From Hydrangea macrophylla (Eukaryota; Streptophyta; Magnoliopsida; Cornales; Hydrangeaceae), in the NCBI GenBank assembly GCA_033977485.1, contig CM066998.1:58370274-58434273 (forward strand): a DNA stretch of 64,000 bases, given 5' to 3'. Numbering within the stretch: the stretch's first letter is position 1; the number at the start of each line of letters is the position of its first letter. Below, piece by piece: positions 9,811-18,453 of the stretch. The position numbers and the translations under genes were made by a program. Under the pieces are notes generated by a model. The model did no database searches. It saw only the letters and a program-made list of their open reading frames with translations, and had not been told where the DNA came from.

Positions 9811-10298
9811 ATCCTCTCTAATATTTTACATTTTATAACATATACATATATATATATATATATGTGTGTGTATATATATATTAACAACTTGGATAGTCTT
9901 TGGGGTGTGTATTTTCAACAAATTGTAGCAGTTGAAGGGAAAAAAAAAAAAAAAAAACTTTAGGAGACCCATAAAGTTATCTTCTTTGTAATATATTTGA
10001 TTTGACCAGAGTTGGTATTTGTTTATGTAATTGGTTTACTCATTCAATTAAAACATAAAATTTGACTAAAATTGAGGCGTGTTTGGTTTGTATATATGTC
10101 AAAATGGATCAGTTGGAGGAAAGCGATTGTCCCAATCGGTACGCAAACTGGTGACGCGCGCAACAAACAAAACAACTCCTCCAGTACCGTCTTCAAACCG
10201 ATCCCTTCTTCGTGTGTCTTTCCATTTTTTTCTCTTCCTCCAACTTTCTCCTTCTTTTTCTCTCTCTTTTCTTGAAAGTGGCCGAAAATCCCAAGTTG

Positions 10299-10389
10299 GT
10301 GAGCTCTGATTTTGGGTTTTGATTGTTCTCATGTCTTTGGATTTTTGTTTTACACTGTTTTAATTTTAAGCTCTGATTTTGTACTGTTT

Positions 10390-10447
<58 letters not shown>

Positions 10448-10461
10448 AATTTATGTGGCAG
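10299..10461 (+). promoter_or_regulatory. Inferred 5'-UTR intron with (CT)28
   Basis: A good donor (AAGTTG|GTGAGC at 10299) and an acceptor (GTGGCAG ending at 10461) bracket a CT microsatellite of 28 units at 10391-10446, which would serve as polypyrimidine tract. The acceptor lies 6 bases before the ATG at 10468. If this is right, the in-frame ATG at 10453 is intronic. This is an inference from splice signals only. Confidence 0.5.
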
Positions 10462-10467
10462 GAGAAT

Positions 10468-10597
10468 ATGGATTCTGAAACTATGGTCTCTGATAGCTTC
10501 TTCGTGGACATGGAACGTTTCAGTCATCTCACAGATAAAGACATAGCTACAAATTCAAGAATCAACGTAAGTTATTTCAATTTTGGCTATATACTCT

Positions 10598-10641
<44 letters not shown>

Positions 10642-13600
10642 TAATACCTATGAAAAGCGAGCATTTTCAAGCAATTGCTCTATTACTCAATCAAATTGTA
10701 ATTAAATGTAATTAATAAGGTTTGGACATAATGATAACTCAAACATTTAATTATAATCATGATTATTGACAGCATTTTTACTCACCTCATTCTGCTCACT
10801 CAGGCCTCCATAGGATGACATGTGTCACATTCTATTCTTATTTTACGCCTATACTATCAACATATTTACACCCTATACTATTAACATATTTACTAGAATT
10901 GGACCTAAAAAACTTGGGTGAGTAATGGGTGACCAAAATGGGGTGAGCAAAAATACTCTCATGATTATTATGTCAATCATAATCATATAACTATTTATTT
11001 CACATTCTTAAGTACTTGTGCTTTTTTAAGAAACAAGTTTATATTAGTTTGATAAAGAATCACAGTTATTACACTGGCACAGCCTTTCTATATATGCAAG
11101 AAATTGTAACTCACTAATTAAGCACTTGAATTTGTCGATTGAGAGCATTTTCAATCACCCCAAAAATGGTCACTAATTGCTCACCTAGGTCTCGATTGGG
11201 TGACGTGTGTCTCATTCCATTCTCATTTTGCCCCTATATCATCAATATAATTACTGAAATGAGACACACACCACTTAATAAATGCCATTGCTCACCTACG
11301 TCTCGATTGGGTGACGTGTGTCTCATTCCATTCTCATTTTGCTCCTATATCATCAATATAATTACTGAAATGAGACACACACCACTTAATAAATGCCAAA
11401 ATGAGCAATAAGTGACTATTTTTAGATGAGGAAAACTACTCTCTTGTCGATTCTCTTATGAAACACATATAGCACACATATATATATAAATAAATAAACA
11501 TAATTCATGATTTTTGGTTATGTACAAATTTATGTATGCAAACAATCTTATGTGGTTGACTTGGTTTAAACAGTTGCAGAGAAGCCTTTCACGAAAAGGG
11601 TCACAGCGAGGCGGCGAGAAGAAGATAAATTTGGGTACTGGTACTGAGATAGACACCTCGTTTGTTGCTACATCTTCACCAAGAGGTAAACCTTTTATTT
11701 ACGTATAGCCAACAAAGTAATCTTATATCTAGGCGAAGAGGGATTAACATGGGATGAAATTATGTTTCTCTCTGATTCTAAACTATATAACTACCAAAAC
11801 ACCAATGTGTGTGTATCTATCAGTAAGTAAGTATGTACACATGAACATATATGAGGCACATCTGACATCTATGAATATGACCGTTGAATATAACGCTCCG
11901 TTTGTTTTGACACAAAATGTTTTATCTCATAAAATAGTTTCAGAAAAAAAAACATTCTCGTGTAAAGTTTTTTTTTTTTTTTTAATGTAAATGTTTTCCC
12001 ATGTTTGGTTAAAGTGGTAAAAATATTTTCCAAAATCGATTTTTGATATTTCTCAAATACTACTCCTTTTTTACCCCAAAAAAAAAAAAAAATACTACTC
12101 CTATATTATAGGAAATGAACATGTATATACATATATGTTTGCATACTATACAAGTAATATACGTACACAAATATACATTCTTCTTCCTCATAAAAGCAAT
12201 ATTCGATAACAATTAGTAAACCCAACACGTGTGTACATGGAGTGGTGGTGTCAAATCATATTAAATGAGCTAATGAAGCCAAGACAAAGAACTGTACCCA
12301 AATTGCACAATTTTTTTTTTTAGAGACATTTCTTCGAACATGTTTTAGGCAATAGGAATGTGAGCCTGTTCAAGCTGTTGTAGGACTGAGATTGTCGGGG
12401 GTCGAGAAAGGAGTTATCAGACTAGAGCATGAAACAACTTGTAAAATGACTTACGGAGGTTATAGACCTATGTAAAATGTTTTACCTAATTTTTTGTGTA
12501 ATCAAATACAAAAAATGCAAAAATATATATATATATTTTAAAAATTATTTTACGTCAAAACAAATAAAATATTAATTATAATTTGGGCTTAAAGTGAAAA
12601 CAACGGTATTAGTTTCATGAAAATACAAGATTGAAGATTCTAGATGTAACAATGATTATCACACATTTTAACTAACCATATATAACAATGATTATCGCAC
12701 CTATGTGTCATGTATAATGTATCTGCATATTCTAAACGATGTTGGATAAGACAACAACCGTGCTAATTAAGAGAAAGTAAGCAGTTCTGAAAAATTCTTT
12801 ATTTGTATAGCTGCTTAGGCATACATGAGTCTTTGTATGGCCTAAAAGTACCCCAAGATCTGGTCATTTATCTTCTAGTTCTATTTTTCGGATGACTGAG
12901 GGCATCCTCAGTGACTTTAAGATTTCCACCAGCATTTTAGACGGTTTATCTATTGTCGGACGGTTTATCTATTGTCGCTTTATCGGAGTAGAACAGGAGG
13001 CAAACTCCAGACACGTGCACTGACCCTACAACACACACACTAGATAAGTCAGAGAGGTGAGTGCGCGATAGGATTTGAACTCATGTTAAGCTCTGAATAT
13101 AGTTCGTCCAACTACTTGAGATTGGGCCTTCCAAGTTCCAACCCACTCACACAGTCACTCGACCCCTGTGGCTGTGGGTTTCGAACTCTTGACCTTCCTT
13201 TGGAAAGCCAAGAGCTCTGGCCAACTCGACTAGTGAAACTGGTTGATCTAATCAGTTATCAAATCAACATATTAGTGATTTTCATCAAGAACAAGAAAAA
13301 GTAAACTTCGTCCCAGCATGCTCCTGTTTTCACCATTCCTAAACTGGCCGTTATAGAGTTGTGAGCAAGTTGGTGCACATACTATGAAGCACGGACACTA
13401 ACACACCGACAAAATACGACACGACACAGACACGACAAAATTTTGAAAAATTGCACATCGACACCCCAAGACAAGTGTCCGTGAAGTGTTATCTTTTTAG
13501 AAGTATCAGTGCTTCTTAACATACACAGAGTTGACTATATATATTATATTAGATATACAGTCAGGCTCTAAAGAGGACGCCCTCTCTTTTTAAAGAGAGA

Positions 13601-16600
13601 GCTTCTGTTTTGGCCGTCAAATCGTGTTTTTATTAATGACAGTTTTGTCATTTCACAGTTTTAAATACGATCCGACAATCAAAACAGAGGTCTTCTCTCT
13701 TTAATAAAGAGAGGGCAGAGAATCTTTGATTAGATATAAGCAAGGACACAAACAATGTCATTCCTTTTTGTCACTACTCCATACTCCTGGTGGGCATGTG
13801 GAATTGCATTACAACACCACACTATGGTGGAAAGCTGACATATAGTAACATTTAGGGTAATATTTGGGACACAACCTTCATACAACTTTCATACAACCTC
13901 TTCAAAAGATGTGTCTATCTCTCTCCTGTGATGTCACTGGACCCCACAGTGACACAGGAAAGAGATAGACACATCTTTTGGGGAGGTTGTATGAAAATTG
14001 TACGAAGGTTGTGCCACAAGTGTTACCCTAACATTTATATCTATATATATGTGTTATAATAATAAACAGCAGGTGCTTTAGGTGGGGGCAGCACGACTGA
14101 AAAGAAGCCCTTGGTACTGAAAGTGGGGGCCACAGATAAACCCATGAACTCACAAGTCCAGCACCAGATCACTATCGTCACCGGCAACATTGGCGGCTGT
14201 GGCCCCGCCACAGCCGAAAGCAAATGGGGCGGCAACAAAAGATCAAGTTTCAAACGCTCTCCTCTTTCTTGGAACATTGATCCTAGGCAGATTGTTCTCT
14301 TCTTTGCTACCTTGTAAGTTCACTATAGCTCTATGCCCATGATTTCTTCAGAGTACCAAAATTTGATTTCATTTCAATGTGTTGCATCAAGATATAATTG
14401 ACCCTCCACTAATTACTAGCAGTTTTTTTTTTTTTTTGGACATATAATTAATAGCAGTTGAGAAATCCTCACATGTGGCATTTCTTAGCGCCTGTTTGTA
14501 AAGCCCAAAACAGGTTCTGGTTCAGTCTAAGTTCATTTTTTATCTAGTTCTTGTGAGAACATAAATTTATGAGTACCTATTCTTTACATAGAAAGTCGTC
14601 CCCAATATAATAAATTTCTTAAAACAAGTTCTCTATCAAACCAACTTATGTACACTTGGTTCTCACAAAAACCAGATAAAAAGGTAGAGTGGATTGAACC
14701 AGATCCAATTTTAGATGTTCCCAAACATGCCTTAAGGTGTGTTTGATAATCCAATTAAGCGGTGAAAATGAAAACTTTCAGCACTTTTTTTTTTCTTCAA
14801 TACATTTGATAGTGTATCTCTTATTGGAAAAGCAGTCGAAAACCCACTTAAAGCTTTAAGTCAAAAAATTCTACTAAAAATAATAAATGAATATAGTCTA
14901 TTACTTGAAACACCACTAATTTTTCGGTACTTAAAATTCAATTGTATTAAAATCATACAATTAAAAAAGAGGAAAAGAAGCAAAAGCAAAAGAAAAATGA
15001 GAGAAATTATTTCTATAGTATTCTCCTCTATTTTTAAATAGGATAATTCTTGAGGCACATAAGAATTTTACAAAAATAATATACATAAATTTTATGTGTC
15101 TATCTCTCTCCTCTGTAGACCCCCACACACACTGTAGTCCCCACAGTGTACCAGGAGAGAGATAGACAAATTGTGGTTTATGTATCTCATTTTTGTGCGA
15201 TTCTTATGTGCCCCAAGAGTTATCATTTTTAGGATAATTCTTGAGGCACATAAGAATTTTACAAAAACCAAGATACATAAATTTTATGTGTTTATCTCTC
15301 TCCTCTGTGGACCCCACAGACATTGTGATGATGCCGAAATTTGGATTAGAGATAAGAGGAATTAGACAAGAGAAATTGTATGTGGTTCGGCCCTATTAAC
15401 GAAGAGACCTACGTCCACCTGTGTCGAAGCACTTGCACTATGATATGAAATCGCCAGTGGCCTTTGGTGAACCAACAAAGGGATGGAGCTACCAGAGACC
15501 GGCATGGCAATGTGTATGTGCGTATAAGGTAAAGTTGCGATCCCCCCTAGAGGAGGTGAGTGGTCTCTGTTATAGATACAAGGGACCTACTCGTACATGG
15601 CAAGCAAACTGATAAGGCAATACAATCCGATTAGGACTGATTAGCATAAATCACGTGAGTTTCCTAATTGGTTTAGAAAACTTTCTAAACATCCAATTAG
15701 TCTTCTAGCAGGCGTAGGGAACTGTTTGGTGCGTTCTGGATCACGTCCCGGGACTGGGCCATGCTGTATCCTTGGCGGGCCGGGCCCCCGCTGCAATCCC
15801 GACCTGTTGGTCGAGCCTCGGGGGACACCTGGTCTACCGCTCGGGAAGAGCCTAGAGATGACACGATCAGTCCCTAGATGAACCAGGCACTCCTCGGTAT
15901 GGTGGATAAGCTTTGCTTTCACTGAATATTTTTGTACGTATCAAGGGGTAAAAAAATTTAAAGTAGAATTGAAACTCAAGAACCGACGAAGTGAGCCCAC
16001 AAAATCCAAAGTTGTCAAATTATGTCACTATGATGTTTTCCTTATTAACTAAACAATGAAAGTATTTTCTTTTCCATTCCCTCACTAATTGCCAACTTGG
16101 TAGCTATAATCATTTGAGACTATTGAAAAAATCGAGTCCGTTTGACAACCACCTTTTTACAAAATTTTAAAATAGCTGAAAAAAGTGATTAATTTGAAAG
16201 CAGCAAATTAAAAGCTATTTTGAAAAAGTGAACTGAAACTAAAAAGTTTACAGTAAAATTGTCATGTCATTAAAAAAAACAAAAAAAATCTCTACAAGCC
16301 AAAAGACGTGAAGGGGTCATCGAACCACCCAGGGGCGGATCTAGAAAATCAAGCCAAAGGGAGATTGATGTATGGGGGTTCGGGGTCAACTCCCTTGAAA
16401 AAAAAATTTTAGACCTATTTATACATATTTTGGACCTATTTATACATATTTTATAATTAGCACAAAAACATAGGAGAGATGGGACTTAGTATGACAATTT
16501 CTTAATATCGGAGGGGGGGGGGGGCTTATAATTTTCAGGTGGGCTTTAGTAGGTAATTTTATAACTAGGGGGGCTTGAATGGAATTAATTTCAGGGGGGG

Positions 16601-16826
16601 CTTCATTGTAAAATATTTTGGCTTTTACATATAAAAAAAAATCTCTTATTCCCACTACTTTTCCAAACAAAATCTATAAAAACCGAACAAAACCTTCATA
16701 ACATCAAACAATAACCATGATTTTTATGATACTTGTGACAGGTCAAGCATGGGAACTATATTACTGATTTACTTGACTCTTTCCGTGGGCAAACTCAGTA
16801 GGGATGACAACGCTCTTGATTGGTGA
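10468..16826 (+). CDS. Uncharacterised plant small single-pass membrane protein, 4 exons
   Basis: Four exons join in frame: 10468-10566, 11574-11685, 14073-14313 and 16742-16826, ending at TGA 16824-16826. The product is 178 residues. All introns are GT/AG, with phases 0, 1 and 2 that agree across each junction. The N-terminus starts MDSETMVSDSFFVDMERF. Residues 35-50 are basic and Ser-rich (SLSRKGSQRGGEKK). Residues about 100-140 include a Gly-rich stretch. Residues about 142-168 form one hydrophobic segment ending ILLIYLTLSVGKL, followed by a short acidic tail ending DNALDW. This predicts a tail-anchored or single-pass protein. I recognise the arrangement as a conserved plant protein but know no function. 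Introns of 1.0, 2.4 and 2.4 kb are filled with MITEs. It converges with the RP1 gene. The start at 10468 is preferred because of the inferred UTR acceptor at 10461. Confidence 0.85.
10600..10640. repeat. Poly(T) tract, 41 bases, in intron 1
   Basis: An uninterrupted T run 33 bases downstream of the intron 1 donor (GTAAGT at 10567) of the four-exon gene. Confidence 0.9.
10768..10960. mobile_element. Mutator-like MITE, family D copy 1 (9-bp TSD), intron 1
   Basis: The ends GACAGCATTTTTACTCACC and GGGTGAGCAAAAATACTCTC are inverted repeats. The perfect 9-bp repeat ATGATTATT flanks it at 10759-10767 and 10961-10969. It is 193 bp, non-coding, and lies inside intron 1 of the + strand gene. It is related to the element at 11141. 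Confidence 0.85.
11141..11443. mobile_element. Mutator-like MITE, family D copy 2, internally duplicated
   Basis: The ends GAGAGCATTTTCAATCACCC and (right) GATGAGGAAAACTACTCTC are inverted. The perfect TSD TTGTCGATT lies at 11132-11140 and 11444-11452. The interior contains an about 120-bp direct duplication: TGCTCACCTAGGTCTCGATT..AATAAATGCCA at 11177-11287 recurs at 11289-11398 almost unchanged. It ends about 130 bases before exon 2. The short frame across it is only the duplicated repeat. Confidence 0.85.
11895..12567. mobile_element. hAT-like non-autonomous element in intron 2
   Basis: The left end CTCCGTTTGTTTTGACACAA and the right end TTTTACGTCAAAACAAATAA are inverted relatives sharing TTTGTTTTGACG/C. 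The inside pairs AAAATGTTTTA words near both ends. The interior has T and A runs and no frame. No TSD was resolved. It sits in intron 2 (11686-14072). Confidence 0.5.
12568..13039. other. Intron 2 sequence, nothing recognised
   Basis: AT-rich intronic DNA. It contains a 20-base direct repeat GACGGTTTATCTATTGTCG (about 12940-12978) but no other feature. Confidence 0.5.
13040..13240 (-). mobile_element. SINE-like fragment in intron 2
   Basis: On the minus strand a box A-like TTGGCCAGAGCTC and a box B-like GAGTTCGAAACCC (complement of about 13170-13182) are spaced as in tRNA-derived SINEs. A second GAGTTCAAATCC word (about 13073) lies farther downstream. No poly(A) or TSD was seen, so it is probably old and truncated. 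Confidence 0.4.
13558..13729. mobile_element. Foldback MITE in intron 2 (9-bp TSD)
   Basis: Arms containing GGACGCCCTCTCTTTTTAAA and the matching TTTAATAAAGAGAGGGC pair around a loop with ATTAATGACAG. The 9-bp repeat TTAGATATA flanks it perfectly at 13549-13557 and 13730-13738. It is 172 bp and non-coding. Confidence 0.8.
13855..14028. mobile_element. Foldback MITE, family A copy 2 (9-bp TSD)
   Basis: Nearly identical to the element at 1888-2061: GGGTAATATTTGGGACACAA at the left, TTGTGCCACAAGTGTTACCC at the right, same core. The perfect 9-bp repeat TAACATTTA flanks it at 13846-13854 and 14029-14037. It ends only 44 bases before exon 3 of the + strand gene, so it lies around the branch-point region of intron 2. 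Confidence 0.9.
14487..14735. mobile_element. hAT-like MITE in intron 3
   Basis: The left TTAGCGCCTGTTTGTAAAGC and right TTCCCAAACATGCCTTA ends are inverted relatives, and internal GGTTCT..GAGAAC and ACCAGAT words pair. It is non-coding and no TSD was resolved. Confidence 0.5.
15041..15225. mobile_element. Foldback MITE, family E, in intron 3
   Basis: A hairpin element with ends GGATAATTCTTGAGGCACAT and ATGTGCCCCAAGAGTTATC. Its arms contain AAGAATTTTACAAA and its core is TATCTCTCTCCTCTG..CCCCACAGTG, as in families A and B. The core and the GGCAC/GTGCC ends are shared with those families while the arms differ. Confidence 0.75.
15232..15324. mobile_element. Left half of a second family E MITE
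   Basis: It repeats GGATAATTCTTGAGGCACAT..TATCTCTCTCCTCTGTGGACCC and then stops at about 15324, where an LTR-like sequence begins. It is a truncated tandem copy of the element at 15041. Confidence 0.65.
15325..15944 (-). mobile_element. LTR/TRIM-like fragment in intron 3
   Basis: Read on the minus strand it begins TGATACGTAC and ends near GGCATCA. It contains a GC-rich middle (CCCGGGAC.., about 15740-15790) and the word GGACGTAGGTCTCTTCG, which is typical of the transcribed part of plant copia-type LTRs. TG..CA ends are present but no TSD, and no internal domain, so a solo LTR or TRIM remnant is the best guess. Confidence 0.4.
15945..16329. other. Intron 3 sequence, nothing recognised
   Basis: AT-rich intronic DNA without recognisable features. 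Confidence 0.5.
16330..16615. mobile_element. hAT-type left end (CAGGGGCGGA) with G-run repeats
   Basis: It starts CAGGGGCGGATCTAG, a terminus shared by a common plant hAT group. It is followed by repeated GACCTATTTATACATATTTT and three G-run units of the type GGGGGGGCTT. The right terminus is not present. It lies in the distal part of intron 3, shortly before exon 4. Confidence 0.5.
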
Positions 16827-18453
16827 CAGGCACTCACAAAACCTCGGAAAAAAAAGAACAAAGATCATACTAGCTTTCCACTTTGCGGCACAAGAAATGC
16901 GATATAACTCGATTACAGTGGGAGAGACATACCTCTGGGACTATAGCAGCACAAAATGATCCGAGGAGACGGAGAAAAAGAGGAGGGAAAATTGGGACAA
17001 AGAAAGCTAATAAAAGCTTTTCACTTTTCTGCAATATATAAACAAAAGAAATGGAGAGAAAGAAATAGAGCACTATGACAAAGATAGAGAATCTAGATTT
17101 TATATGAGTGAAAGATAGAAGGGCACATGTATATGCTTACCTTTGGTGCTGTTAGCTTTGCTCATCTTTCTCCTTGGAGGATCAGAAAGTGCTCTATTTC
17201 TTCTTTCTTTTTTCCTTCTTCCCATACCTTGAATTCAGATAGCTCTTTCGGTGGTCCAAAACTAACCGCCCCTTTTTGTTGTATATATATATAGCTTTTA
17301 ATGTGAGTACGCAAGGAATGTGCATAAAAATTAAACCCTGCAAGCAATATACACCACACACACACACACACACACTGTATATGCAATGTGTGTCAAACTT
17401 CTAAGCATCTGTTTCGATTACAATAATATGGGACGCTGCATAAATTTGGTGGGGGGCAGAGAATGCTCATGAATAAGATTTCAAAGCGAACTTTTCAATA
17501 CATTTCTAATTTAATGGGTACTTTGTTGATTCGGTCTGAGAGTCCAGCAATTGAACTACCACGGAAACCAAGTCATTCCCTATAAGTTTTACGAGGTCAG
17601 ATTTTAACTTCCGATACCAAATTAAACATACATTTAGATTTCAGGTATAAAAACCACACAGCATAAGGATATTCCAACAACGGAATGAACAGATGCACAT
17701 TTAACTTCCTGTATGTGATTACCATGAAAATAGCTCAAGCGATAAATTCTCTTCTACGAGGATATCTCCGTCTTGGAAATTCGTCAAATCAAATATGGGA
17801 TAACAACATTGAACTATGTGTTGCCTTCCATTCTTTTTGCTGCTAAACTGTATGATTGGGTTTTGCAATTAAAAAGTATCACAAGATAATACGCATTTCC
17901 AACACCCCCAATAAGGGGATGATAGAATGCAAATATTACCATCTCTTTACACCTCAAACAATCTAGAGATCAAACCAATCAAGTACAATGTTGTGTAAGA
18001 ACAAAACAGAAAAAGCAGTTATCGTTACAGTTGAAGATACTACATTTGCTTTCAAATTCTGTAAATTTGCTTTCTTCACTAGCTTTCGCTAATATATTTC
18101 CATCTCCTACAGCTTTACACTACTTGAGTTGAGCGTGTGTTTTTATTTGCCATAAGATTTCATATACACAACATAATGCCAAGAAGTAATTAGGATTAAC
18201 TAACATGACATAACTTCCGACAGAAAAATGTTGAAAAATTCTTTACAAACACAAGAAAGCCTTCAGTTTTGTATTGTCGGAATATACAACATGGGTGTAA
18301 TAAGATTAACATTTTGAAGCCATACTTTTTAGCCTTCACCTGAAGAAGCATTAACAAGTACCTTAGATTGATCATTCGACAACTATCTTTTGTACAGCCA
18401 GAGCATCTCGCGACTCTCGTCCAAGCATGCCTGGGGACAAGAACTTCTCATCT
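16827..18453. other. Convergent intergenic region / 3' UTRs
   Basis: This 1.6-kb gap between the two stop codons must hold both 3' UTRs. It contains a (CA)n tract at about 17354-17376. I see no further coding exon; the minus-strand frame at 17162-17386 runs into the microsatellite and is not supported. Confidence 0.5.

Noticed and set aside
10079..10332. Frames on both strands upstream of the four-exon gene
   Set aside because: Pyrimidine-rich 5' leader; the reverse frame is Lys/Glu/Arg-rich for the same compositional reason.
15641..15922. 93-codon minus-strand frame, Pro/Arg/Gly-rich
   Set aside because: It falls in the GC-rich part of the LTR/TRIM-like fragment and shows no domain; non-coding is more likely.
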